Below, piece by piece: positions 44,882-51,738 of a DNA stretch of 64,000 nt (the first letter of the stretch is position 1; the number at the start of each line of letters is the position of its first letter). The stretch comes from Lacrimispora sp. BS-2 (GTDB taxonomy: Bacteria > Bacillota > Clostridia > Lachnospirales > Lachnospiraceae), in NCBI RefSeq assembly GCF_040207125.1, contig NZ_CP157940.1, positions 2,294,001-2,358,000 on the forward strand, read 5' to 3'. The position numbers and the translations under genes were made by a program. Under the pieces are notes generated by a model that was not told where the DNA came from, ran no database searches, and saw only the letters and a program-made list of their open reading frames with translations.

Positions 44882-46636
44882 TTAACGGCCCACTCCCGGA
44901 CCGTTTTTTCCAGCATCTCCATTCCCGGTTCCCGTCCCGCTGCCTGATTCGGACGTTTTCTGATCCCTTGTCTTTATTCCGGCCTTTGCTGCCCCGATCT
45001 TATCATTGATCCCATCTGCCAGCTCGTACATCTCCAAACGGATATAGATCGTTTTGGCCGTCTGATAATAGGTAATGGCGCTTTCATACTTTTCCTCCGC
45101 CAGAAGTTCATTTCCCTTATTCTCCAGATCAATGGCATTTTTCTGATCATTCAGCTTCTGCTGGTTTTCCAGCTCCCGCTTTTCCTCTTCCTCTTTCTTT
45201 GCCTTTTCTTCTTCTGCCTGCTTCGATTCTTCTTCCGTTTTTTTAGCCGCCTGGGATTCTTCCTTGGCCGCCGCCGCTGCGGCTTCCTGCTTCTGGCTGT
45301 TCTTTTCCATCTTTTCCTCAGCCGCCGCCTGCTTTGCCAAAGCCTCCTCTTTTCCAGATGAAAAATAAAGGGCTGCTGCTTTATCTCTCGCCTGGCCGTA
45401 AGATTTCACGGCTCCTTCCATGTCACCGTATCCTTCTTTTTGCTGCCCTATTTCAATCAGGTCAAATACATCGATATAATCTTTTGTTTGCTTTAATCCG
45501 GCATCAATATATCCTTTTCCCGTATTTCCTGCCTTTATGGACAGTTCCCTGGCCTTTAAGTAAAGGTTTTGGGCCTTTTGATATTCTCCTCCCATCATGG
45601 CCTCATCCCCTAAAAGGATCTGTTCCGCCAGCTTTTTATACTGGTCTGCCTCCTTTGATTCCTCTTTTTTCTTCAAGCCATCCGCCAACTTCTTTGCCTC
45701 TCCATAATCCTCGGAAGCTTTCAGGTAATTATCATATTTTAAATATTCCTGGCCGCTGTTTAAGTATTTTTCCAGATTGTATTCCTTGTTTTTTACGCTT
45801 CTATGATGCAGATAAAGCCCAAGACTGATTCCGCCCACCACCAAAACAATGGGTATTGCAGCCATTAAAATCTTTTTTAAGGACAACTTCTTCGGAGGCT
45901 GGTAAACCTTTTCAATAAAGGTCACCGCAAGGCTGTAATTATCCACCTCCCCGGTCTCCTGCTGCCCTAAGATCACATCCTCGGCCTGATCCAGAATCTC
46001 CTTAGGCTCCTTGGCTTCCTTTGCAGCCTCCAGAAACTCTTCCTCACCAAAGCTCTCCCAAGCCCCTCTTGTAAAAAGGGCGAAGATATCACCAGCTTCC
46101 AGCCCGATCTTTTTTGACACAAGGATTTCCGGCTGTCCCCGCTCTCCCAAAAAGGAATAAAGATTATTTCTTTCCTCATGGGCCGCCGCCTGATCCAGGG
46201 TGATTCTTTCTTCCTTCAGAAGATTCTCAGTCAGGGACTGGTCCCTTGTCCTGACCAGGACCCTGCCGTTCCGGAGCAGATAAAACCGGCTGTTTCCCAC
46301 ATGGCAGCAGATAAGCTTTCTGTAATCCGTGACCACCATGGTGACAGAGGCCTTTAAGTGCATTCCTCCCCGTTGTTTTAATAGCTCCCTATGAGCCTGA
46401 TTCATATTGCGCTTCAGTCTCCCTGCATTCATGGATGGTCCCTCTACAAAACTGCGGATCAGGCTTTCCACAACAAATTTTGCGCTGTTGGTCTCCAGTT
46501 CTCCATCCAGGCTGTCTGCCAGAACATAGCAGGCATAGTCATCCATTTCTACAAATCCAAAATAATCCCGGTTAGTGAGCTTCTGCCCTTCTTCTGAGAT
46601 ATACTGCGTCCGAAAATCAGAATTCATTCTTCTCAT
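44882..46636 (-). CDS. PP2C-like (degenerate) membrane protein with coiled-coil/TPR region
   Basis: 584 residues. Residues ~1-245 follow the PP2C phosphatase fold: YVLADSLDGELETNSAKFVV, KLICCHVGNSRFYLLRNGRV and DNYSLAVTFI. But the usual S/T-D-G metal site is TRG (FALFTRGAWESF) and GDSR is GNSR, so activity is doubtful. A membrane helix (about 258-280, ILMAAIPIVLVVGGISLGLY) is followed by TPR-like repeats (SGQEYLKYDNYLKASEDYGE; GDEAMMGGEYQKAQNLYLKA; GNELLAEEKYESAITYYQTA) and a long Glu/Lys/Ala coiled coil. The topology puts the TPR part outside. Start ATG 46636 follows GGAGGTGG and overlaps the upstream gene by 20 bases. Confidence 0.8.
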   Translation of the reverse strand: MRRMNSDFRTQYISEEGQKLTNRDYFGFVEMDDYACYVLADSLDGELETNSAKFVVESLIRSFVEGPSMNAGRLKRNMNQAHRELLKQRGGMHLKASVTMVVTDYRKLICCHVGNSRFYLLRNGRVLVRTRDQSLTENLLKEERITLDQAAAHEERNNLYSFLGERGQPEILVSKKIGLEAGDIFALFTRGAWESFGEEEFLEAAKEAKEPKEILDQAEDVILGQQETGEVDNYSLAVTFIEKVYQPPKKLSLKKILMAAIPIVLVVGGISLGLYLHHRSVKNKEYNLEKYLNSGQEYLKYDNYLKASEDYGEAKKLADGLKKKEESKEADQYKKLAEQILLGDEAMMGGEYQKAQNLYLKARELSIKAGNTGKGYIDAGLKQTKDYIDVFDLIEIGQQKEGYGDMEGAVKSYGQARDKAAALYFSSGKEEALAKQAAAEEKMEKNSQKQEAAAAAAKEESQAAKKTEEESKQAEEEKAKKEEEEKRELENQQKLNDQKNAIDLENKGNELLAEEKYESAITYYQTAKTIYIRLEMYELADGINDKIGAAKAGIKTRDQKTSESGSGTGTGNGDAGKNGPGVGR

Positions 46637-47483
46637 AAGCCACCTCCGCTCTCAGAAGCAGAACGCTCCCGTTTTCTTTCTCCATCCCATTTTTCTTTTC
46701 CGACTCCATAACAATACCGTCTGCTTTTTCCTTTAAAGTAAGGTCCTTTAACAGGATATCTTCCATCTCCGCCCAGGATACTGCTTCAAAGATTCCCTTT
46801 GTAGCAAGCAGTACCACATCACCAGATTTTAACCGGATAGGCCTTTCTCCAATCTCAATTTCATGAAAACCATCTATTCCCAGATAGTTCCATACCCGTT
46901 TTTCTTCCATGGTCCAGATGGTTTCAGGCCTTGATAAGATTCCTTCCTGATAAGCGTTTAAGGCAAGCACATTAAGAGTCTGGCCTTTGCTGATGGGGAT
47001 CAATTCCTGATTCCGGAACAAAGCAATCCGGATATCTCCCGCCAGACCGTAATGCATAGACCCTTCATTGACAAATACCGCTGCCAGACATGTACCTCCC
47101 CGCCGTTCCCCTATGGTCCTCTGAATCCTCTGACTTGCTTCACGAAAAGAAGTCTTAAAGAAATATTCAGGGTTATTTAACACATGGCAGGGCTGGTATC
47201 GGTCCAGTAAAGTATCCACTGCAATCTGGGCACACACTTTTCCTGTGTTCGCTTTTCCAATCCCATCGGACAAAATTGCCAGGGTCCCCGCGCTGCTTGT
47301 TTGGATTCCCGCTATATCCGCCTGGATTTCTTTGCCGCCAGTGGTCTGGCTGACGGCAGTTTCATCTGAAGGTTCTCTTTTTTTATTTTCTTCTGTCCTT
47401 ATATCTGCGGCCGCCAGAACCAGCCGGCCTAACGCAGAGGCCGACAGCATGATCCCCAGACCTCCCATGATCATCACAGTCAT
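46617..47483 (-). CDS. PP2C-like phosphatase (degenerate metal site)
   Basis: 288 residues. A hydrophobic N-terminus (residues ~1-27) may anchor it. The PP2C motifs are LAILSDGIGKANTGKVCAQI (first Asp kept), GTCLAAVFVNEGSMHYGLAG with GDIR, but the SDG motif is TKG (VVLLATKGIFEAV) and the last DN is EN. It overlaps both neighbours (four bases with the FHA gene). In T6SS, PppA-type PP2C opposes the PpkA kinase on an FHA protein; here no kinase is in the window and both phosphatases look altered, so they may bind phosphopeptides or be pseudo-enzymes. Confidence 0.8.
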   Translation of the reverse strand: MTVMIMGGLGIMLSASALGRLVLAAADIRTEENKKREPSDETAVSQTTGGKEIQADIAGIQTSSAGTLAILSDGIGKANTGKVCAQIAVDTLLDRYQPCHVLNNPEYFFKTSFREASQRIQRTIGERRGGTCLAAVFVNEGSMHYGLAGDIRIALFRNQELIPISKGQTLNVLALNAYQEGILSRPETIWTMEEKRVWNYLGIDGFHEIEIGERPIRLKSGDVVLLATKGIFEAVSWAEMEDILLKDLTLKEKADGIVMESEKKNGMEKENGSVLLLRAEVAYEKNEF

Positions 47484-47977
47484 TTTTTATCATTCCATTC
47501 AAAATTTTCTCCGCATAAAGGGGCAAATAAAAACCGGCTTTTCCCCAGCTCAATCACATCGTAAGGCTTTAATTCCGTGGGTACATAAACAGCTTCGTCA
47601 TTCAAATAGGCAAGCCCTGCTGCATCTCCAGGCAGGATGACCGTATTCCTCTTTTTTTCGTCATAGACAATGATGGTATGATTTTTCCGGTTGATCTCGT
47701 TATCTCCCAAGATCTGTATATCCATATCATCTCCACGGCCCACAAAGTTCTTTCCGCTGTGTATCTTATAATCCATTCCGACTCTTGCGCCAGAGATACA
47801 CACGATCCATCCGCAGACGGGCCGGATCTCTTCCTGTAAAACTTCCATAGCAGGCTCAAATCCCACAGGTTTCTGATCCTCTGTCTCTTCTTTTAACTTC
47901 ATCTGACAATAGGGGCAGATCTTTCCATAACGTCTTGCATTAAAAACATGTCCATTGGGGCATCTTACTAAGCTCAT
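47480..47977 (-). CDS. Zinc-ribbon FHA-domain protein
   Basis: 165 residues. An N-terminal treble-clef-like zinc ribbon (CPNGH ... CPYC, residues ~6-24) precedes an FHA phosphothreonine-binding domain with FVGRGDDMDIQILGDNEINR and KNHTIIVYDEKK (the conserved GR..D...I....I.R.H-like core, here with RKNH). FHA proteins of T6SS (Fha/TagH) couple phosphorylation to assembly. It sits between a membrane FHA protein and a PP2C-like protein, so it forms part of the signalling module. Cytoplasmic. Confidence 0.85.
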   Translation of the reverse strand: MSLVRCPNGHVFNARRYGKICPYCQMKLKEETEDQKPVGFEPAMEVLQEEIRPVCGWIVCISGARVGMDYKIHSGKNFVGRGDDMDIQILGDNEINRKNHTIIVYDEKKRNTVILPGDAAGLAYLNDEAVYVPTELKPYDVIELGKSRFLFAPLCGENFEWNDKK

Positions 47978-48008
47978 ATTCCAATCTCCTATCTATGTAT
48001 TTATGTGT

Positions 48009-48560
48009 TTATGTCAATAAAAAGCGAGTGCTGGCAATGTAAATCACATCTCCCGCCAAAATCCTGCATGGCCTTCCAGTCACCTGATAACAGATGCCAT
48101 CCTCTGCCTTCCTGATTCTTACACCGTTTTGTGAACCTAAATCTTCCAAATACCAGGAATCCAGGCAGTAATTCAGTACTGCATGCTGATTGTCAATGAA
48201 TGCACTGTACTCGCAGTCCTCCAAATCCACATCCACATCTTCTTCTTCGTTTTTCTTACCTATGATAAGGGCTGTTTTTTCTGCTATATCCCAAGATTTT
48301 AAGGGTTTATCATGCTCGTCCAAAAGCATGAGCTGAGTGGCCCTGACCTCTTCCGAGTATCCAACCGAATTCTCCTTTGGCCTGACCCCTTTTTCCCTTA
48401 TCTGGCCCAGCAGGTCAACGACCGCCGCCAGTCCTGCAAAAACCAGCACCCCGATCCATAACTGGTCATTTCCCTTAGAAAAAAGGCCAAAAATTAAAAG
48501 TATTGCACAAATCAGGATGGAGATATCCAATCCTATTTTTATCTTTCTTCTGCTCTCCAT
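48009..48560 (-). CDS. Membrane-anchored FHA-domain protein
   Basis: 183 residues. Two membrane helices at about 9-28 and 33-52 (DISILICAILLIFGLFSKG; LWIGVLVFAGLAAVVDLLG) are followed by a cytoplasmic FHA domain with ALIIGKKNEEEDVDVDL, SAFIDNQHAVLNYCLDSWYL and EDLGSQNGVRIRK, the last being the usual L.D.gS.NGt motif. The GR/S/H residues are partly retained (IGKK, S, QHA), so phosphopeptide binding is plausible. It would tether phosphorylated partners to the membrane. Confidence 0.85.
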   Translation of the reverse strand: MESRRKIKIGLDISILICAILLIFGLFSKGNDQLWIGVLVFAGLAAVVDLLGQIREKGVRPKENSVGYSEEVRATQLMLLDEHDKPLKSWDIAEKTALIIGKKNEEEDVDVDLEDCEYSAFIDNQHAVLNYCLDSWYLEDLGSQNGVRIRKAEDGICYQVTGRPCRILAGDVIYIASTRFLLT

Positions 48561-48644
48561 GCTTTACCTGGTTTCCTCCTCATTTTCTCATATCTGGTTC
48601 TCTCAATGATCTTCTGTATTTCAAGCATCGCACGAAACCCACTC

Positions 48645-49778
48645 TCATTCTGTTTTCCCTTTATACGTCCAAGTTGCATGAGATGCCGCACTGCAGTTTG
48701 TCATATCCACAATATTCAATTCAGGGACATAATATCCTATATGAAGAGTGTCCTTCTCAATTTCCTCTTGTTCTCCTTCTGTATTGACATATACCGTATT
48801 ATGAAAAATAACCGCATAAAATGTATCCCTGCATATCTGATACCGGGGCCGTGTATCGGTCATATCCGGGTTTGTCGCATACATATAATCTATGGGCCTG
48901 TTTCCCCCAGGTATATATCCGTTCATATTCGCAGACAGCATTTGCTCCAGTTCTTCTTTCTCAAGACCATATTCTGTCATGGTTGCCACTTGATCAAATG
49001 CCGGCTGACCGTAAAAAGTTTCATAAGTTCCTGCCAGATATTGGGTTTCATGTTCTTCTTCCTTTTCGTAATAGGCAAATGTCCCATCTTCATGCAGACA
49101 TAGTTCAGAACCGTCGTCATATAAATATGTATTACCGCTTACATAATCAGCATTTCCCATTTCAAACATAAGGCTTTCCCTTAATTTTGTTACATTCATT
49201 TTAATAGTCGATTCCGTATCCTTATCTATATCAATATAAGAAGTCTGCCCCATAAAAGTAAGAACAAGATTTTTTTGTGGTGCAATAACAACCTCTGTAT
49301 AAGTGTAACCACCTTCCATCTCTCCAGTAATCGCTCCTAAGTAGCAAAGTACTCCTTCTTCGGAATACCATTGTGTAAGGGATTCATTTTGATCCAACAA
49401 TTTAAAATAATCCTCCTCCTGATAATATTCAACCAGAACGGAAAAACACTCCTCTGGTGTAAAAGAACCAAGCGGAGAACTGGCATTCAAGCCATAAACT
49501 TTGGTCCTCTCTTTATCTAAAAAGCATTCTGAATCCTCAATTTTACTCCAGCCCAAGTAAATCTCAAATGATACCTCACCTGTCGAATGTCTCATTGCCG
49601 ATTCACCCCCGCCATTCTCATCGGCAATCGATTCCAGCACTTCTTGCATCGCCGGGTTCTGATTCCGGTTCGTTTCTCTATCCAAATTCTTACAAGAGCT
49701 TAAAAAAACTGTTGCAAATACAAAAATTGTTGCCACAGCAATATCCAGACACAGCCTTTTTTTTAATTTATTTCTCAT
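48645..49778 (-). CDS. Lipoprotein of the apparatus operon
   Basis: 377 residues. The signal peptide IAVATIFVFATVFLSSCKN has a lipobox LSSC near residue 29. Residues ~60-200 (GEVSFEIYLGWSKIEDSECF, and a Y-x-E-V-V-I-A strand) resemble the PsbP/DcrB fold also seen in two other apparatus genes. The C-terminal ~150 residues (LYDDGSELCLHEDGTFAYYE, GTYETFYGQPAFDQV) look like a lipocalin-like 'lipoprotein repeat' seen in Firmicutes. An outer-face part of the envelope assembly is inferred. The start overlaps the end of a decayed gene. Confidence 0.7.
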   Translation of the reverse strand: MRNKLKKRLCLDIAVATIFVFATVFLSSCKNLDRETNRNQNPAMQEVLESIADENGGGESAMRHSTGEVSFEIYLGWSKIEDSECFLDKERTKVYGLNASSPLGSFTPEECFSVLVEYYQEEDYFKLLDQNESLTQWYSEEGVLCYLGAITGEMEGGYTYTEVVIAPQKNLVLTFMGQTSYIDIDKDTESTIKMNVTKLRESLMFEMGNADYVSGNTYLYDDGSELCLHEDGTFAYYEKEEEHETQYLAGTYETFYGQPAFDQVATMTEYGLEKEELEQMLSANMNGYIPGGNRPIDYMYATNPDMTDTRPRYQICRDTFYAVIFHNTVYVNTEGEQEEIEKDTLHIGYYVPELNIVDMTNCSAASHATWTYKGKTE

Positions 49779-50135
49779 TAAATACCCCTTCAGCCTTTCG
49801 TATCGTTTCAGTCATAGCAGCAATACTGTTTTTCCAAAATGCATAACTTTCTTCTCTCATATTAAAATCAAAGATAACTGTTTTATTATCTAAACAAAAT
49901 CAAAAAATATAGTTAACCTGATTTTGATCCGGCATGGAATGAATTGCAGTAAAATAATAGATTTCTATTCCATCCACCATCCTATTTCCGGTTAAATCAA
50001 ACCGGAGTTGTTGTTTCAACAAAATCATCGGCTCCTGTTAATTTTTTTCACAAGTTTTAGATCCATAGGCTTCTTACAATCCACAGCCTTGATCACCAAT
50101 GTCAGGTGTTCGGGCTGTGAACGCAATTATAGCTT
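49768..50135 (-). pseudogene. Decayed DcrB/EagR-like gene
   Basis: From ATG 50028 the frame reads MILLKQQLRFDLTGNRMVDG ... NQVNYIF, then TGA, and continues without further stops (FCLDNKTVIFDFNMREESYA ... IRKAEGVFNEK) to TAA at 49768. Upstream, in another frame, PEHLTLVIKAVDCKKPMDLK looks like its original N-terminal strand. The strand pattern (DGIEIYYF, TVIFDFNM, W...I..M..TIRKA) is that of DcrB-fold chaperones. So one frameshift and one nonsense codon seem to have inactivated an EagR-like gene between the J-domain and lipoprotein genes. A sequencing error is not excluded. Confidence 0.55.
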
Positions 50136-50140
50136 CCTCC

Positions 50141-50563
50141 TCATTTTTTCACCCCAAAAAAAGCAGAAAACAGCTCATTGGTATTGACTGGTCCATCCTG
50201 TTTCTTCGCCCCGTCCCCACGGTATGTCTCCAACCCTTTTCCCGGCTGAAATCCAAAGAAGCGTTCAAACTGGCTCATATCCGGAGCTGCATTTCCCGGC
50301 CTCTCTCTTTGTTCCCGGGAGTCTTCCCTTTTGGACGTGCCTCTTTCCTTTTTCTCTTTACGGAAAGAATCATATTGTTTCCTTTTCTCTGCATCACCCA
50401 GAACCCCATAGGCTTCCTGGATCTCATACATCTTTTTATTTCCATCCGGGTCATCCTGTACCACATCCGGATGATATTCCTTAGCCAGCTTACGGTAAGC
50501 GGCCTTAATATCTTTTTCTGTTGCCTGGGGAGGGACCCCAAGGATTTTATAGTAATCAAGCAT
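50141..50563 (-). CDS. J-domain (DnaJ-like) co-chaperone
   Basis: 140 residues. Residues 1-65 are a J domain: [20 protein letters not shown], then [17 protein letters not shown] with the essential HPD tripeptide. A charged linker rich in Lys/Arg/Glu follows, and a C-terminal tail [20 protein letters not shown]... ending [12 protein letters not shown]. It lacks the zinc-finger and C-terminal domains of DnaJ, so it is a specialised partner, most simply of the Hsp70-like ATPase in this operon. Confidence 0.92.
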   Translation of the reverse strand: MLDYYKILGVPPQATEKDIKAAYRKLAKEYHPDVVQDDPDGNKKMYEIQEAYGVLGDAEKRKQYDSFRKEKKERGTSKREDSREQRERPGNAAPDMSQFERFFGFQPGKGLETYRGDGAKKQDGPVNTNELFSAFFGVKK

Positions 50564-50579
50564 CTTTTCTTTCCTTATC

Positions 50580-50609
50580 TAAAAAGGGGCTGCCATTTCG
50601 GCAGCCCCT
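50580..50609 (-). terminator. Strong internal terminator/attenuator after the Hcp-like genes
   Basis: Perfect 10-bp GC-rich stem AGGGGCTGCC/GGCAGCCCCT with a 5-base loop, followed leftward by TTTTTAGA, six bases beyond the stop of the second Hcp-like gene. It should reduce transcription of the genes downstream compared with sheath and tube. Confidence 0.85.
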
Positions 50610-50615
50610 GCATGT

Positions 50616-51041
50616 TTACACGCTGTATCCGCCTTCCACAGCGATCTGCGCCATCTTGTCTTTTTTCTGTTTGATGATGAGCCGGAACGTTCCTACACCT
50701 TCCGTATCTCCGTAGTTTTCTTTATAATCCACAACAAATGCATTGGGATATGTATATTTTCTCACTACCTGAGAAGCTGCAATCACCTCAACAGTTACCT
50801 TCCGGTAACAGTCAGACTTTTCTGCGGGTACTAAGGACCAGAGTCCCAACTGTCTTGTAGAATCAAAAGGATCTCCATCTACTGCAGTTAAAATCTTTCC
50901 TGAAATTTCCACAGTGCTCCCCAGATCGGTGGAACGTGCGTTGGAATCAAGGGGAATATCTGTCTTAAACTTTACTCCTGTAATACTGATGGTCCCTAAG
51001 TCAATGGTAGACGGGCCTTCTACTTTTAATGTAAATCCCAT
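50616..51041 (-). CDS. Hcp-like tube protein (copy 2)
   Basis: 141 residues, predicted almost all beta: MGFTLKVEGPSTIDLGTISI, then GVKFKTDIPLDSNARSTDLG, GLWSLVPAEKSDCYRKVTVE and FRLIIKQKKDKMAQIAVEGG. About half identical to the next protein upstream, including the shared stretch DSNARSTDLGSTV and the C-terminal QKKDKM. Size, beta content, tandem copies and position after the sheath gene suit the Hcp/gp19 tube fold. No membrane or signal segment. Hcp homology is inferred, not shown by a motif. Confidence 0.65.
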   Translation of the reverse strand: MGFTLKVEGPSTIDLGTISITGVKFKTDIPLDSNARSTDLGSTVEISGKILTAVDGDPFDSTRQLGLWSLVPAEKSDCYRKVTVEVIAASQVVRKYTYPNAFVVDYKENYGDTEGVGTFRLIIKQKKDKMAQIAVEGGYSV

Positions 51042-51074
51042 AATCTGTTCCTTCCTTTCTTTTATTCTTCCTGA

Positions 51075-51503
51075 TTATTCTCCGCTGAATCCGCCTTCAA
51101 ATTTAAGGGAAGTCATCTTGTCCTTCTTCTGCTTAATGAGAAGCTTGAATACTCCGGTTCCTGTTTCATCAGTAAAATCTTCTCTGTAATCAACCACAAA
51201 TGCATTGGGTACCGTTATCTGACGAACCACCTGGGATGCATTTACCACGTCGATCTGTACATTCCGGTAGCAGTCTGAATTTTCTGCCGGAACTAAAGAC
51301 CATCTGGCCAGCTTGCTTGTATCATCAGCGGCCTCACCGCCTACTGCCGCCAGTATCTTCCCCTCAATTAACACGGTTGAACCAAGATCTGTTGATCTGG
51401 CATTGGAATCATGGGGAATGTCTGCTCCAAATACTACACTGGTAATGCTTGTCTCACGCAGCTCTACGGTTTCGCTGCCTGTGATTTTCATTCTAAGTCC
51501 CAT
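51075..51503 (-). CDS. Hcp-like tube protein (copy 1)
   Basis: 142 residues: MGLRMKITGSETVELRETSI, then DSNARSTDLGSTVLIEGKIL, ARWSLVPAENSDCYRNVQID and FKLLIKQKKDKMTSLKFEGG. Paralogue of the downstream copy; both have excellent ribosome sites (GGAGG-type), as expected for abundant structural proteins. The two could form a mixed tube, or one may serve as the tube and the other as an initiator or cap. Confidence 0.65.
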   Translation of the reverse strand: MGLRMKITGSETVELRETSITSVVFGADIPHDSNARSTDLGSTVLIEGKILAAVGGEAADDTSKLARWSLVPAENSDCYRNVQIDVVNASQVVRQITVPNAFVVDYREDFTDETGTGVFKLLIKQKKDKMTSLKFEGGFSGE

Positions 51504-51595
51504 ATTACGTCCTCCATTCTTATTAAATAATTTTTATAATCCATAAAGCCGTTTTATTACCGGCCTTCGGATATCTGGTTTTTAAGATAAAGCTT

Positions 51596-51688
51596 TTATT
51601 TATTTTTCTTTTTGATTCCTTTATAAATCGTATAACCTGCAATTAAAAAGAATATAACCGTCACGATTGTGCTGACGTTTCCATACAT
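51596..51688 (-). CDS. 30-residue single-helix membrane peptide
   Basis: ATG at 51688 with GGAAGGTGGGAA about 5 bases upstream; reads MYGNVSTIVTVIFFLIAGYT then a basic tail IYKGIKKKNK and TAA. One membrane helix with positive C-terminus (N-out). It sits between sheath and Hcp-like genes on the same strand, the only gene in that gap. Too short to classify; possibly an envelope anchor or a regulator of assembly. Confidence 0.6.
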   Translation of the reverse strand: MYGNVSTIVTVIFFLIAGYTIYKGIKKKNK

Positions 51689-51738
51689 GATCGTTCCCAC
51701 CTTCCATATGATTGTGAGTGGACAATACCTGGTATTAT

